DNA of 64,000 nucleotides from Polaromonas sp. (GCA_013298815.1 JAAFJF010000009.1:1-64000); one strand, 5' to 3'. Positions 9,729 to 19,847 are shown, counted from the stretch's first letter. Translations and numbers: made by a program. The notes: generated from the letters alone by a model not told the origin.

Positions 9729-9757
9729 GCTTAAGACTGCAAAAAATCAGCAAATAA

Positions 9758-10021
9758 TTAGCTTTTCCGCTTCAGTCTACCGACTAAGTCCGCTGATATA
9801 GGCACCACGCCCACAGCATGGCGTTGGTTATTACACACCTCGTGGCTAATTGCCAAGTTTTCAATATGACTGTTGCCGCCCTCACTCAAAGGCTTGATGT
9901 GCTCTAACGTGGCCGCTTCGGGTAGTACGTGCTCACCGCAGACCCAGCAAGGCACCACGCCATGCAGCTGGCGCGCCACGGTTTTGTACATTTTGTCGCG
10001 AGTATGGGCTAATTTACTCAT
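9758..10021 (-). CDS. HNH endonuclease-domain protein
   Basis: Small 87-residue protein with an HNH metal-dependent nuclease fold. CWVCG supplies the first zinc-knuckle cysteines; the catalytic core reads TLEHIKPLSEGGNSHIENLA, then HEVCNNQRH. It therefore has the His-Asn-His-type core and a CxxC pair. It overlaps the 3' end of the serine hydrolase gene by eight bases, so it is probably translated from the same transcript. Free-standing HNH proteins of this size have varied roles (repair, restriction, mobile elements), and nothing here points to one of them. Confidence 0.8.
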   Translation of the reverse strand: MSKLAHTRDKMYKTVARQLHGVVPCWVCGEHVLPEAATLEHIKPLSEGGNSHIENLAISHEVCNNQRHAVGVVPISADLVGRLKRKS

Positions 10022-11216
10022 TCAAAGCTGCATGCATGTGCTGCTTGTATTCAAACCAAAACGGATTCCAGAACCCCATGAAACGCTGCGTCATCAACAC
10101 ACCTGCCGTGCCCGTTTCAGGCGAAATCCACCAATGCGGGCCGGCCAAACCGCCCCATTGCACCTCGCCCACGGGCGTATTAGGTTGAAAGTCTGAGCTG
10201 CTACGCGTCACCGCGCCGCACAAGCTAAAACCTAAGCTCGGCACAGGCCCATCAGGGATATGCATCTGACCGCTTTGGGCAAACTGCAAGCTGCGATTCG
10301 CGGGCAATTGGTCACGGAACAGCTCAGCCAGCGTCTCTGGTTTGAGTAATTTGCCATGCCCAGGTAAAAGCTGCGATAGCAATGTCAGCAAGTCAGCCTG
10401 TGTCGTCACCAGGCCGCTGCTAGCCGCTTGACGTGGGACTGGTTTGATAAACGCATTGGGCCAAGGCATATTGTCTAAACGATGCAAACCAGGCTTGGTC
10501 GCCGTCATAGGATGCCCTGCATACAACGTTGCCAAACGTGGGATTTGATCTTCGCGCAGCAGGTATGCGGAATCAACCATACCCACGGGTTCAAACAACC
10601 ATGTTTGGAAGGCGTCTGCCAATGTTTGGCCCGTGACGATTTCAACCAAGCGCCCAACCACATCAGTCGCCATCGAATATTGCCAGTCTGTACCTGGCTG
10701 GTAAATCAACGGCAGCGTCGCCATTTGATCCATCAGTTGCGCCAACGTGCTATCTGGCTTGCGCACACCCGCAGCCGCATAAGCGCTGTAGATCAAGGTA
10801 TCGGGGTCAAACACGCCGTGGCTGAAGCCCGCTTGATGGCTGAGCAAATGACGAATGGTGATATCACGCTCCAAGGGAATGGTATCGACCAACGACGTTG
10901 CACCCGCGCGTAAAACACGTAAAGCACCAAAGGCTGGAATCCATTTTTTAATCTTATCGTCCAACGCAAAGTGCCCTTGATCGACCAATAACATCACCAG
11001 TACACTGGTCATCAATTTGGTACAAGAATAGGCGCGGTGAATATGGTCTGGGCGCAGCGCTTCGCCACGCTCTATGTCTGCAAATCCTGTGCAAAAGCTA
11101 TCGACCAACTGCCCGTCTTTGATGATGGCTGTTGACACGCCCGGCAACAAAGGGCTGTCAACATGGCGTTGAAGTGTTGCATTCGCAGTACTGAAGTTGT
11201 AAATCTGATCTGTCAT
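10014..11216 (-). CDS. serine hydrolase of the beta-lactamase / penicillin-binding protein-like family
   Basis: A 400-residue class C beta-lactamase-related (COG1680, EstB-like) protein. The SxxK catalytic motif is in RAYSCTKLM near residue 65, and the Tyr motif is YSMATD near 180. The C-terminal motif is degenerate, with HWWISPETGTAG rather than a clear KTG. No signal peptide is visible, which argues for a cytoplasmic esterase or amidase rather than a secreted beta-lactamase. It overlaps the AEC carrier gene upstream by four bases (ATGA) and the HNH gene downstream by eight, so the three form an operon. The substrate is not predictable. Confidence 0.85.
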   Translation of the reverse strand: MTDQIYNFSTANATLQRHVDSPLLPGVSTAIIKDGQLVDSFCTGFADIERGEALRPDHIHRAYSCTKLMTSVLVMLLVDQGHFALDDKIKKWIPAFGALRVLRAGATSLVDTIPLERDITIRHLLSHQAGFSHGVFDPDTLIYSAYAAAGVRKPDSTLAQLMDQMATLPLIYQPGTDWQYSMATDVVGRLVEIVTGQTLADAFQTWLFEPVGMVDSAYLLREDQIPRLATLYAGHPMTATKPGLHRLDNMPWPNAFIKPVPRQAASSGLVTTQADLLTLLSQLLPGHGKLLKPETLAELFRDQLPANRSLQFAQSGQMHIPDGPVPSLGFSLCGAVTRSSSDFQPNTPVGEVQWGGLAGPHWWISPETGTAGVLMTQRFMGFWNPFWFEYKQHMHAALNE

Positions 11217-12169
11217 GACAATGTTGGTTTAAGTAGCCATAGCAAAGCGCTGAGCGTGAAAAACGAAGTGGCAGTCGTTACCAACAGTGCCGCAGCGCTG
11301 ATATCTTCTTTTCCGTAGAGCTGTGCAAAGACGATATAAGTCCCCATCATCGGCATAGCGGCCAAGAGTAATGCTGCGACGCGCATAGAGTTATCCAAGG
11401 GGGGCAAACCTACCCAAGTCAAACAAGCCATGACCGCAAACATCGCTAATGGGTGAAGCAACAGCTTGCCAACTATGATGGGGAATACATGCTGACTCAA
11501 GCCTTTCAACGGCAAGCCGACCAAGGTTCCACCTATTACAAACAATGACAAAGCACTGCTTGATAAAGCAAACAAGTTGATCACGCGCGACACTGCCGGC
11601 GGCAATTGCCAACCACTCAACGCTACTATGCTACCCATCACCAATCCGATGACAATCGGATTGGTGATGAGTTTTACAAAAGCATCGCCAACGGCACGCA
11701 ACCAATGCCTTGATTTGTTTTGGCTACGCTCTGCCAAGGCTAACAGCAGTGGAATGATGACGAAATTTTCAACAATCATATTCATTGCCAAAGCCACGCC
11801 AGCAACAGGAGCCATGATGAGCACCAAAATCGGGAAGCCGACAAAACCACTGTTTGAACAGGTCATGCCCATGACATGAAATGTGCTGCTAAGACTATCC
11901 ATCTTCGCAAAGCGTCGACACCACAACCAACCTAACAACAAAGTCAGCAATGACCCTAGCAAATACACTAAAACGTAGGTACCATTGAAGATTTCACTGA
12001 TTTTTCGTTGCGACACGGCATTGAATAGCATGGCGGGCAGCGCTAGATTGAATACAAATTTGCCAAACACCCGCATATCGGCCTTAGCAAAGATACCTTG
12101 CCGTGTTGTCAAATACCCAATGAGGATGGTGATGTAGATTGGGCCAGTGATGGCCAGAATGTCGAGCAT
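11213..12169 (-). CDS. AEC family permease (auxin efflux carrier type)
   Basis: Integral membrane transporter of 318 residues with about ten hydrophobic helices. The N-terminus ILAITGPIYITILIGYLTTRQGIF and the central NSGFVGFPILVLI are typical of the AEC family; bacterial members carry dicarboxylates such as malate or malonate, or amino acids. It is the first gene of a compact minus-strand unit with the serine hydrolase and HNH genes, coupled by an ATGA overlap. A second AEC carrier is at 48160-49125 but the two do not look like recent duplicates. Confidence 0.85.
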   Translation of the reverse strand: MLDILAITGPIYITILIGYLTTRQGIFAKADMRVFGKFVFNLALPAMLFNAVSQRKISEIFNGTYVLVYLLGSLLTLLLGWLWCRRFAKMDSLSSTFHVMGMTCSNSGFVGFPILVLIMAPVAGVALAMNMIVENFVIIPLLLALAERSQNKSRHWLRAVGDAFVKLITNPIVIGLVMGSIVALSGWQLPPAVSRVINLFALSSSALSLFVIGGTLVGLPLKGLSQHVFPIIVGKLLLHPLAMFAVMACLTWVGLPPLDNSMRVAALLLAAMPMMGTYIVFAQLYGKEDISAAALLVTTATSFFTLSALLWLLKPTLS

Positions 12170-12238
12170 GGGTAGGTTAAAAGCTGAGAATAGCGATAGT
12201 TTACCCAGCGCAGCTAACCATTTACGGCAAAGCTACCA

Positions 12239-14449
12239 TCAAGCCTTCAAATACTCAGCCTTGCCACCTAACCAGCGCTGCACATGCTTTTGCGCCAACG
12301 CAGGAAACTTGTCCAGCATCACAGGCGCACACTGTCGCGCCCAATCCAATAACTCGGTGTCAGTAGCCAGATCGGCAAAACGCAGCAGCGCCGCACCGGA
12401 CTGTCGTGCCCCCAAAAACTCCCCTGGGCCGCGAATTTCTAGGTCGCGTCGAGCAATCTCAAAGCCATCGTTGGTTTCAACCATAGCTTTGAGCCGCGCC
12501 CTGGCGGTTTCGCCCAAACGGGGGGCATCGCCTGTCGAATACAACAGCACACACACCGACGCTGCCGCACCGCGCCCGACACGGCCGCGTAGCTGGTGCA
12601 ATTGCGACAGCCCAAAACGCTCAGCATGCTCAATCACCATCAAGCTGGCGTTGGGCACGTCCACGCCGACCTCGATCACCGTGGTGCTAACCAAGACCTG
12701 CATGTGGCAAGCGGTGAACAGAGACATCACCGCCTTTTTCTCGGCCACAGGCATGCGCGAGTGCAGCAGACCGACCATGATGGGTTGGTCGTCTCCTTCT
12801 TTGTTTTTGACATGCACATCGCCCAAGGCTGCAGACAGCTGTTCGTGCGTTTCGGTCGCATTGGTCAAATCCAGCGCCTCGCTTTCCTCGATCAGCGGGC
12901 AAACCCAATAAATTTGCCGCCCCTCAGCAAGCTGGCTGCGGATGCGCTCTATCACCTCGTCGCGCCGGGCGTCGTTCACCACTTTGGTGACGATGGGGGT
13001 GCGGCCGGGGGGCAGTTCGTCGATGGTGGAAACGTCTAAGTCGGCGTAATAGCTCATCGCCAGCGTGCGGGGGATGGGCGTGGCGGTCATCATCAGCAGA
13101 TGTGGCTCTAGATTCGTATCTGCCACCATTTTTGACCGCAGTGCCAAGCGCTGCGCCACACCAAAACGATGCTGCTCATCAATAATCGCCAACGCCAAGT
13201 TTTTAAACTGCACCTTGTCCTGAATCACCGCATGGGTGCCCACCACCAATGCCGCCTCGCCACTGGCAATCAGCGCCAGCGCCTCGCGCCGCTCTTTGGT
13301 TTTTTGGCTGCCAGTTAGCCAAGCGGTAGTGATGCCCAGCGGCTCTAGCCAGCTGAGCAACTTGCGGAAATGCTGCTCTGCCAAAATCTCGGTCGGTGCC
13401 ATCAGGGCGCATTGCCAGCCGGCGTCTATGCATTTGGCCGCCGCCAGCGCCGCAACCACGGTTTTACCGGAGCCGACATCGCCCTGCAGCAGGCGGTGCA
13501 TGGGGACGTTACGGGTCAAGTCGAGCGTTATTTCGCTACAAACGCGCTCTTGCGCCGTCGTTAATTTGAACGGAATGATCTCTAATAGCTTTTCGTAGAG
13601 TGAATTTTTGCCTTTGCTAGCTAATACGGGCGCTCTCAATGCCGCTCGTTCTCGTTTCGCCTGCAATTGCGACAACTGCTGCGCCAGCAACTCCTCCGCC
13701 TTGAGCCGCTGCCACGCGGGGTGGGTGCGGTCTTCCAATTGAGTCATAGACACATCGGGCGTCGGGTGATGCAAAAATGATAGCGCCTCAGGCAGTAAAT
13801 ACGCTGGATAAGTGCCAATTTGACCATTAAAGCAGCCTTCCAACAGCTCTACAGGCATGGTTTCACTCAAATCTGCCCGCGCCAGCCCGCCCAGCACCAC
13901 TTTGCGCAAATAACCCTGCGGTAAGCCAGCCACCGTGGGGTAAACCGGCGTCAATGCGGTCGCCAAATCGCCTCCCGCCGTTTTGAAACTAGGGTGCATC
14001 ATGGTGAAACCAAGAAAACCGCCTTTCACCTCACCCCGCGCCCGAATCACATTGCCCACCGCCAGCGCCTTTTGCTGCGAGGGGTAAAAGCTGAAAAACC
14101 GCAGCGTACAGGTATCCGAGCCATCGTCAACCGTAACCAGCAGCTGGCGGCGGGGGCGGTAGGTGATCTCGCATTTGGTGACCACGCCCTCAATCTGCAC
14201 CGTATCGCCTTCTCTGGCATCGCGCAGCTTGGTGAGGCGGGTTTCGTCCTCGTAGCGCAGCGGCAGGTGCAAAGCGAGGTCAATATCGCGGTGCAGGCCC
14301 AGCTTGGCAATACACTTTTGCAGATGCGTTTTTTTGTCCGCAGTGCCCGTCTTTACCTCTAGCATCTCGCCTTCAGCCATCTTTCGCGCAGGTTTAGCCT
14401 TCTTTTTAGCAGCGGCTGGAGCGGTTAGTGGGTTGGGAGCTTCGGACAT
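12239..14449 (-). CDS. recG: ATP-dependent DNA helicase RecG
   Basis: Branched-DNA translocase that reverses stalled forks and remodels Holliday and D-loop structures. The OB-fold wedge domain occupies about residues 90-180. The superfamily 2 helicase core shows Walker [19 protein letters not shown] (about 315-332), the DEQHRFG box, [11 protein letters not shown], and motif [13 protein letters not shown] start at [11 protein letters not shown] (14449); the frame is open further upstream but that DNA lies in queA. The 736 residues include a short Lys/Ala-rich leader. It is divergent from queA, with 16 bp between the starts, so each promoter must lie within the other gene. Confidence 0.96.
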   Translation of the reverse strand: MSEAPNPLTAPAAAKKKAKPARKMAEGEMLEVKTGTADKKTHLQKCIAKLGLHRDIDLALHLPLRYEDETRLTKLRDAREGDTVQIEGVVTKCEITYRPRRQLLVTVDDGSDTCTLRFFSFYPSQQKALAVGNVIRARGEVKGGFLGFTMMHPSFKTAGGDLATALTPVYPTVAGLPQGYLRKVVLGGLARADLSETMPVELLEGCFNGQIGTYPAYLLPEALSFLHHPTPDVSMTQLEDRTHPAWQRLKAEELLAQQLSQLQAKRERAALRAPVLASKGKNSLYEKLLEIIPFKLTTAQERVCSEITLDLTRNVPMHRLLQGDVGSGKTVVAALAAAKCIDAGWQCALMAPTEILAEQHFRKLLSWLEPLGITTAWLTGSQKTKERREALALIASGEAALVVGTHAVIQDKVQFKNLALAIIDEQHRFGVAQRLALRSKMVADTNLEPHLLMMTATPIPRTLAMSYYADLDVSTIDELPPGRTPIVTKVVNDARRDEVIERIRSQLAEGRQIYWVCPLIEESEALDLTNATETHEQLSAALGDVHVKNKEGDDQPIMVGLLHSRMPVAEKKAVMSLFTACHMQVLVSTTVIEVGVDVPNASLMVIEHAERFGLSQLHQLRGRVGRGAAASVCVLLYSTGDAPRLGETARARLKAMVETNDGFEIARRDLEIRGPGEFLGARQSGAALLRFADLATDTELLDWARQCAPVMLDKFPALAQKHVQRWLGGKAEYLKA

Positions 14450-14465
14450 GGGACAATTCTGCCTT

Positions 14466-15524
14466 ATGAACGCCCCAATCCAGAATAATTCCTTCACTTT
14501 GTCAGATTTTGACTTCGTCCTCCCCCCCGAACTCATCGCCCAGCACCCCGCTCCTGAGCGCAGTGGCTCGAAATTGCTGGATGGCACCACATCTACACCT
14601 GTTCACCGCATCTTTCACGACTTGCCCAATCTGTTGAATTCCGGTGATTTGCTCGTTTTTAACGACACGAAGGTGGTCAAAGCCCGCTTGTTTGGCGAAA
14701 AACCGTCCGGCGGCAAGGTAGAACTGCTGATTGAACGCGTCCTAACTGGTAACCAAGTCGTTGCCCACATGCGGGTGAGCAAAAAACCGCATCCGGGAGA
14801 GACTATTTGGATGGCGGGCGGCGCGTTTTCAGCTACTTTACTAGGTCGATGGCCTGAAAGAGATGGCGCGTTGTTCCGCTTCGTCCTGTCTAACGACGCG
14901 GGCGACGATCCTTACAAGTTGATGGATACCCACGGCCACGTGCCGCTACCACCCTACATCACCCACACCGATGAGGCCAACGACGTCAACCGCTACCAGA
15001 CCGTTTTCGCCAAAAACCCAGGTGCAGTCGCCGCACCGACGGCAGCTTTGCATTTTGACGAGGCGCTGTTGGCAGCGCTGGACAAACGCGGCGTTGAACG
15101 CGCCAGCGTCACCCTGCACGTAGGCGCAGGCACTTTCCAGCCCGTCAAAACCGAAAACATCGCTGAACATGTGATGCATTTTGAGCGTTACAGCATTGAC
15201 CAAACCACCTTGGACGCCATAGCCCGCTGCAAAGCCCGGGATGGCAAAGTTATCGCGGTCGGCACCACCAGCGTGCGGGCGCTGGAGACTTGGGCGAAGA
15301 ATGGCGAAACGCAAGGCGACACCAATATTTTTATCACCCCTGGTTTTGACTTCAAAATCGTGGATGCCTTAATCACCAACTTCCACCTCCCCAAAAGCTC
15401 ACTCATGATGCTGGTCAGCGCCTTTGCTGGCCATGCGCACATCATGGCGCTGTATGCCGAGGCGATTGCGCAGAAATACCGTTTTTTCAGCTATGGCGAT
15501 GCGATGTTGTTAAGACGTCTATAA
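14466..15524 (+). CDS. queA: S-adenosylmethionine:tRNA ribosyltransferase-isomerase
   Basis: Transfers and isomerises the ribosyl part of SAM onto 7-aminomethyl-7-deazaguanine in tRNA to form epoxyqueuosine. Conserved segments are [14 protein letters not shown] at the start, [41 protein letters not shown] and [17 protein letters not shown]. The start MNAPIQNN is chosen because the upstream part of the open frame is antisense to recG. At 352 residues it is normal. tgt, the preceding step of the same pathway, is nearby on the same strand but is separated by a small ORF and a vapBC module. Confidence 0.96.
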   Translation: MNAPIQNNSFTLSDFDFVLPPELIAQHPAPERSGSKLLDGTTSTPVHRIFHDLPNLLNSGDLLVFNDTKVVKARLFGEKPSGGKVELLIERVLTGNQVVAHMRVSKKPHPGETIWMAGGAFSATLLGRWPERDGALFRFVLSNDAGDDPYKLMDTHGHVPLPPYITHTDEANDVNRYQTVFAKNPGAVAAPTAALHFDEALLAALDKRGVERASVTLHVGAGTFQPVKTENIAEHVMHFERYSIDQTTLDAIARCKARDGKVIAVGTTSVRALETWAKNGETQGDTNIFITPGFDFKIVDALITNFHLPKSSLMMLVSAFAGHAHIMALYAEAIAQKYRFFSYGDAMLLRRL

Positions 15525-15530
15525 AGACCT

Positions 15531-15560
15531 GCAAAAGCGTGACAAAAGTTATGCTTTTGC
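15531..15560 (+). terminator. stem-loop after queA, possible terminator
   Basis: A perfect 8-bp stem GCAAAAGC / GCTTTTGC with a 14-base loop starts six bases after the queA stop. It lacks a following run of T, so it may be a weak or Rho-assisted terminator or only a 3'-end stabiliser. Confidence 0.4.
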
Positions 15561-15633
15561 GTATTTGACGCGCATGTTTCAAATTTAGCTTGCTGCCAAT
15601 AAATAATTGCAGCATTCCAAAGAAACACAGTCC

Positions 15634-15753
15634 ATGAAATTAGTTATTCGCCTCACCCTCGGTTTTGTCATTCTCTTAAGCTTCAGCGTCACCATTGCAT
15701 GGGCTTGGGACAACTCTGAGCGTCAGCAGGCTGAGATTCAGCAATCTAATTAA
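15634..15753 (+). CDS. possible 39-residue exported or membrane peptide
   Basis: A short open frame in the otherwise empty 15525-15857 gap. It begins MKLVIRLTLGFVILL, a positively charged start followed by a hydrophobic stretch to about residue 24 (AWAW), then a polar tail rich in Gln, Glu and Ser. That is the shape of a signal peptide or a single-pass membrane peptide with a short periplasmic tail. There is no strong Shine-Dalgarno sequence. It lies directly upstream of vapBC. I do not recognise it; conservation with synonymous bias in relatives would be needed to accept it as a gene. Confidence 0.4.
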   Translation: MKLVIRLTLGFVILLSFSVTIAWAWDNSERQQAEIQQSN

Positions 15754-15820
15754 AAGTCGAACAATGGGTGAATAGCCCTAGTTTGCCGCCGAAGTTTGCC
15801 TCAATGTAAATCGAAGCTGT

Positions 15821-15859
15821 TATCGATATAATATCGTCTTACGATAAGGATATCGATAT
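15821..15859 (+). promoter_or_regulatory. probable vapBC operator
   Basis: TATCGATAT occurs at 15821-15829 and again at 15851-15859, the second overlapping the vapB start codon. Between them lies the inverted repeat TATCGT-CTT-ACGATA (15832-15846). Symmetrical sites over the start are usual for autorepression by a VapB/AbrB-type antitoxin. TATAAT is embedded at 15826-15831 region and could be a -10 box. Confidence 0.6.
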
Positions 15860-16064
15860 GTCTGCCGTCACACTTTCATCTAAATTTCAAGTAGTTATAC
15901 CCCTGGACGTGCGCGAATCCATGGGGTTGAAGCCTGGCATCAAGCTTTCGGTTTTCAGATCAGGGCGGACGATTCAACTCGTCCCTGTGCCTACCTTGGC
16001 AGAGCTGCAAAATGAGTTGCGTGGATGTGGATCGGACATTCCTAACGAGCCAGATCGTTTTTGA
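15858..16064 (+). CDS. vapB: VapB-type antitoxin, SpoVT/AbrB fold
   Basis: 68-residue antitoxin with an N-terminal AbrB/MazE-like swapped-hairpin DNA-binding domain: SSKFQVVIPLDVRESMGLKPG then LSVFRSGRTIQLVPV. The C-terminal tail (about 48-68), LQNELRGCGSDIPNEPDRF, would wrap the toxin. Together with vapC it forms a type II toxin-antitoxin module. It is the first gene and overlaps vapC in a TGATG junction. Symmetrical TATCGATAT sites lie over its start. The module sits between queA and tgt. Confidence 0.88.
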   Translation: MSAVTLSSKFQVVIPLDVRESMGLKPGIKLSVFRSGRTIQLVPVPTLAELQNELRGCGSDIPNEPDRF

Positions 16065-16459
16065 TGGTCAGCAAATCGAATGCGCCAGTTCCGGCAATTG
16101 TCTTTGACTCCTCGTGTTGGCTGGAAGTATTTGATGGCGGTGCACGAGCAAAGTTATTTGAAAAACAAGCCGAAAATGTAGATAGCATGGTTGTGCCCGT
16201 CATCACGCTTTACGAAGTTTTCAAGTACTTAAGCCGTAAACTTAATGCAGAATCTGCCACGCGAGCCGTAACATACATGCAGCGCGGCTTGGTTGTGGAT
16301 ATGGATTCCGCCTTAATTTTAGATGCGGCATCGAATGGCCTGCCCCTCGCAGACAGTTTGATTTACGCCACCGCCCAATTGCACCATGCAAAACTATGGA
16401 CGCAAGACGCCCACTTTGAAGGACTCGCGGGTGTGAAGTATTTTTCAAAAGCAAATTAA
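16064..16459 (+). CDS. vapC: VapC-type toxin, PIN-domain ribonuclease
   Basis: PIN-domain toxin of 131 residues. The metal-binding acidic residues are visible: Asp in IVFDSSCWLEVF (residue 15), Glu in VITLYEVFKYL, Asp in LADSLIYATA, and Asp in WTQDAHFEG. VapC toxins cut specific RNAs, often initiator tRNA or the sarcin-ricin loop of 23S rRNA. The ATG overlaps the vapB stop (TGATG); a TTG one codon upstream is the only alternative. tgt starts 22 bases after its stop, so tgt may be partly transcribed from the vapBC promoter. Confidence 0.88.
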   Translation: MVSKSNAPVPAIVFDSSCWLEVFDGGARAKLFEKQAENVDSMVVPVITLYEVFKYLSRKLNAESATRAVTYMQRGLVVDMDSALILDAASNGLPLADSLIYATAQLHHAKLWTQDAHFEGLAGVKYFSKAN

Positions 16460-16481
16460 CCTATTCATTTCAATTTTTTAG

Positions 16482-17678
<1,197 letters not shown>

Positions 17679-17693
17679 TACTTCGTCGAAAAC

Positions 17694-17746
17694 GCTATAT
17701 TTTTAATAGCTGCTCAGGCAATAAATACGCCGGATAAAGGCATATC
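17694..17746 (+). repeat. dispersed 55-bp element, copy 3 (tgt/higA convergent junction)
   Basis: Reads GCTATATTTTTAATAGC, then TCAGGCAATAAATACGCC, then GGATAAAGG. It lies 15 bases after the tgt stop and occupies most of the gap to the convergent higA gene. Confidence 0.9.
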
Positions 17747-17765
17747 TAACCCTTGAAATCGAGAT

Positions 17766-18059
17766 TCAAGCGTATTTAAACTCGATTTTACTGACATTCC
17801 CCAAATCCAACGTTTGTTTGGCTTGCCACAAGTCGTAATTGTCTTGCATGGTCAGCCAACTCTCTGCCGAACGACCTAGCGCTTTGGACAGCCGCAGCGC
17901 CATTTCAGGGCTAACGCCGCTGGTCTCGCTCAAAACGCGGCTCAGCGTGGAGGCTGCCACGCCGAGCTTGAGCGCCAGTTCGCGCCCGCTCATGCCGTTT
18001 GGCTCTAAATAAACCTCTTGAATAAACGCGCCGGGATGGGGTGGGTTAAACATAGCCAT
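17766..18059 (-). CDS. higA: HigA-type antitoxin, XRE helix-turn-helix
   Basis: 97-residue antitoxin of the HigA/VapI family. It has the characteristic start NPPHPGAFIQEVYLEPNGMS and the helix-turn-helix GRELALKLGVAASTLSRVLSETSGVSPEMALRL. The C-terminal SWLTMQDNYDLWQA is typical of the family. Its ATG overlaps the higB stop by one base (TAATG), and toxin-before-antitoxin order is the rule for higBA. It should bind the palindrome at 18354-18370. This is the second toxin-antitoxin module within about 2.5 kb, and the two flank tgt. Confidence 0.92.
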   Translation of the reverse strand: MAMFNPPHPGAFIQEVYLEPNGMSGRELALKLGVAASTLSRVLSETSGVSPEMALRLSKALGRSAESWLTMQDNYDLWQAKQTLDLGNVSKIEFKYA

Positions 18060-18337
18060 TAGTGATAATCCTCGTAATCTAAAACGTAAGCATTGCCGTT
18101 GATGAATTCAAACGTCATTCGCCAATTGCCACTCACTGCGACTGACCAGCGACCCTTGGCGTCGCCTTTCAGCGGATGCAGCCGAAAGCCGGGAATATCC
18201 ATATCGTCAACCACATGCGCCGTCTCAAGCGCCGCCAATTGCATCTTGAGCCTTTTCGCGTGCCCCGCCTGAATACCTGCCAAACTACCCGTTTCGAAGT
18301 ACTTTTGCAGTCCTTTATGGCGAAATGAAACAATCAT
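18059..18337 (-). CDS. higB: HigB-type toxin, RelE superfamily
   Basis: 92-residue RelE/ParE-fold toxin. It begins MIVSFRHKGLQKYFETGS, and has RLKMQLAALETAHVVDDM, FRLHPLKGDAKGRWSVAVSG and a C-terminal NWRMTFEF...YVLDYEDYH, all typical of the HigB (killer protein) family, which cleaves mRNA on the ribosome. It is the promoter-proximal gene of the pair. A dispersed repeat copy (18395-18447) and the promoter lie upstream. Confidence 0.92.
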   Translation of the reverse strand: MIVSFRHKGLQKYFETGSLAGIQAGHAKRLKMQLAALETAHVVDDMDIPGFRLHPLKGDAKGRWSVAVSGNWRMTFEFINGNAYVLDYEDYH

Positions 18338-18343
18338 AGTTTA

Positions 18344-18372
18344 ATTATACGCTGTTGCGCATCGCGCAACAA
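18344..18372 (-). promoter_or_regulatory. higBA promoter with palindromic operator
   Basis: On the minus strand a -35 TTGTTG (18367-18372) and a perfect -10 TATAAT (18344-18349) are separated by exactly 17 bp. The palindrome GTTGCGC-ATC-GCGCAAC (18354-18370) fills most of the spacer and overlaps the -35, so a protein bound there would block RNA polymerase. The -10 ends seven bases upstream of the higB start codon, so the leader would be very short. Confidence 0.7.
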
Positions 18373-18394
18373 GTCATATAGAAACACGTAAAAC

Positions 18395-18447
18395 ACTATT
18401 ATTTTTATAGCTACTCAACCAATAAAAACGCCGGCCGCAGCCAAAAA
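18395..18447 (+). repeat. dispersed 55-bp element, copy 4 (FIST gene 3' side)
   Basis: A somewhat diverged copy: ACTATTATTTTTATAGC, then CAACCAATAAAAACGCC, then GGCCGCAGCC. It lies 16 bases downstream of the FIST gene stop, between that gene and the higBA promoter. Confidence 0.8.
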
Positions 18448-18463
18448 TACACCCTATTTTGAC

Positions 18464-19825
18464 CTAATCCGCCATAAATACCGTCAAAACCCCCGTATAG
18501 CCATACACATGGTGCCTTGCGATCTCGCCGCCTGCGAAGAAGCCGACTAGGGGGACGTCGCCCAAGGCTTTGCGGACGATTTGCAGCTCGGCGCTGGGGC
18601 CGCCAAAATGCGGGCCGCCGCGGCCTGAGCAGCTGACGTAGATGGCACCGGCGATGCGTTTGGCGGGCAGGCCGCCGTGCTCGGCTTGGCCGTATTGGAA
18701 GGATCGGTCCGCCAGTTCGGCAAGCCCTGCATTTTCTCCCCAAGCTGCACCTAACACTTCCTCGGGTTGCGATTGCGATTCCAGCTCTTCGCGGATTTCA
18801 GCACATATGCGCACCAAGTCGGACCGTGCAGCGGCGACGTTGCGCTGGCAGAACGCCAAATTCATGCCCGTTTCTACCGCTTGCGCGACGGCGACGCCGC
18901 GTTTTGCAGGGTCTAAACCGATGATGTGCCGAACCCGCACATCGCTGCCGAAGATACCGGGGTGGCTGAGGGCTTGGCTGTCTTGGCTCAAACCCACCAA
19001 GGTGGCACGGACAGCTTCAAGGGCTTCTTGCGGTTGGTCTAAGCTGACGTCTAAATCGCGCAGCAGCACATCCAAAGCAGGTTCGCCATCTAATTCGATC
19101 ACCAAATTGCCATCACAAGCGGTGATTTTGCGGGTTTTGGAGCCATTGGCCGTCAACGGTTGGCAACCTTGCGACACGCGGGAGAGCAGCAACACCTCGT
19201 CGCTGAACGCCACGCCACTCAAACCGCCAGCAAACACACCACTGGCAGCCCCTTGGCCTTTGATATTGTGGTCGCTAGAGACGGAAAATTGCACACTTTT
19301 GCTTCGGCTGGCGGCGAACCCGCCAAACAGGTAGCCCGTGCGGGTGCGGTCACTAAGCTCGGCAATCATGTCAGCGGCATCGGGCATGCTGCCGTCGGCA
19401 TGAATCAAAGCGGTGTGCGCTTGAAATGCAGGAGGCGGCAACTCTTTGAGCAGCTCGTCGGTTTCATCTTCCAGCGCTGCCAAGGGTGCAACGCCCGAGA
19501 ACACACGGTACTGGTGCGCTGGCACATCACACAGCATGACGCACAGCGCCGGTTCGTCAAAATACTCGACATTGTTTGAGGCGATACCTACGCCAACTGT
19601 GCCTGACCAGTCGGTCACCTCCGGCAACTCAGCCGACAAATAGTCCAAAATTGCTTGCGCATGGGCGGCGTAATGGTCGGTGATGTACAGCAAAGCCAAG
19701 CTGGGGCTGCTGGCAAAGCTGGAGACCTTGGTATTGGCCATTTGCGCACGCAACTGCGCGAGCACCAATGCCGCAGCAAATTGCCATTGGGGATGGGTAG
19801 CGTGGGCGTAGGGAAAGAGTTTCAT
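18464..19825 (-). CDS. FIST domain protein (small-ligand sensor domain)
   Basis: A 453-residue stand-alone protein of the FIST_N/FIST_C family, proposed sensory domains for small ligands and found in signalling proteins. FIST_N spans about residues 20-240: SPSLALLYITDHYAAHAQAI, then TDWSGTVGVGIASNN and FGGFAASRS. FIST_C follows, ending with GALYVSC-type AIYVSCSGRGGPHFGG and LVGFFAGGEIA. There is no kinase, cyclase or methyl-accepting output domain, so it must act through a partner or as an enzyme of unknown reaction. It lies 22 bases downstream of phaM, probably in the same transcript. Confidence 0.85.
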   Translation of the reverse strand: MKLFPYAHATHPQWQFAAALVLAQLRAQMANTKVSSFASSPSLALLYITDHYAAHAQAILDYLSAELPEVTDWSGTVGVGIASNNVEYFDEPALCVMLCDVPAHQYRVFSGVAPLAALEDETDELLKELPPPAFQAHTALIHADGSMPDAADMIAELSDRTRTGYLFGGFAASRSKSVQFSVSSDHNIKGQGAASGVFAGGLSGVAFSDEVLLLSRVSQGCQPLTANGSKTRKITACDGNLVIELDGEPALDVLLRDLDVSLDQPQEALEAVRATLVGLSQDSQALSHPGIFGSDVRVRHIIGLDPAKRGVAVAQAVETGMNLAFCQRNVAAARSDLVRICAEIREELESQSQPEEVLGAAWGENAGLAELADRSFQYGQAEHGGLPAKRIAGAIYVSCSGRGGPHFGGPSAELQIVRKALGDVPLVGFFAGGEIARHHVYGYTGVLTVFMAD

Positions 19826-19847
19826 CGGCTAAAGTGGTTTAGTCTGG

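Noticed and set aside
15584-15613. TTTAGCTTGCTGCCAATAAATAATTGC near queA, partly like the dispersed element
   Set aside because: Only the CAATAAATA core matches and the spacing is off; too weak to call.
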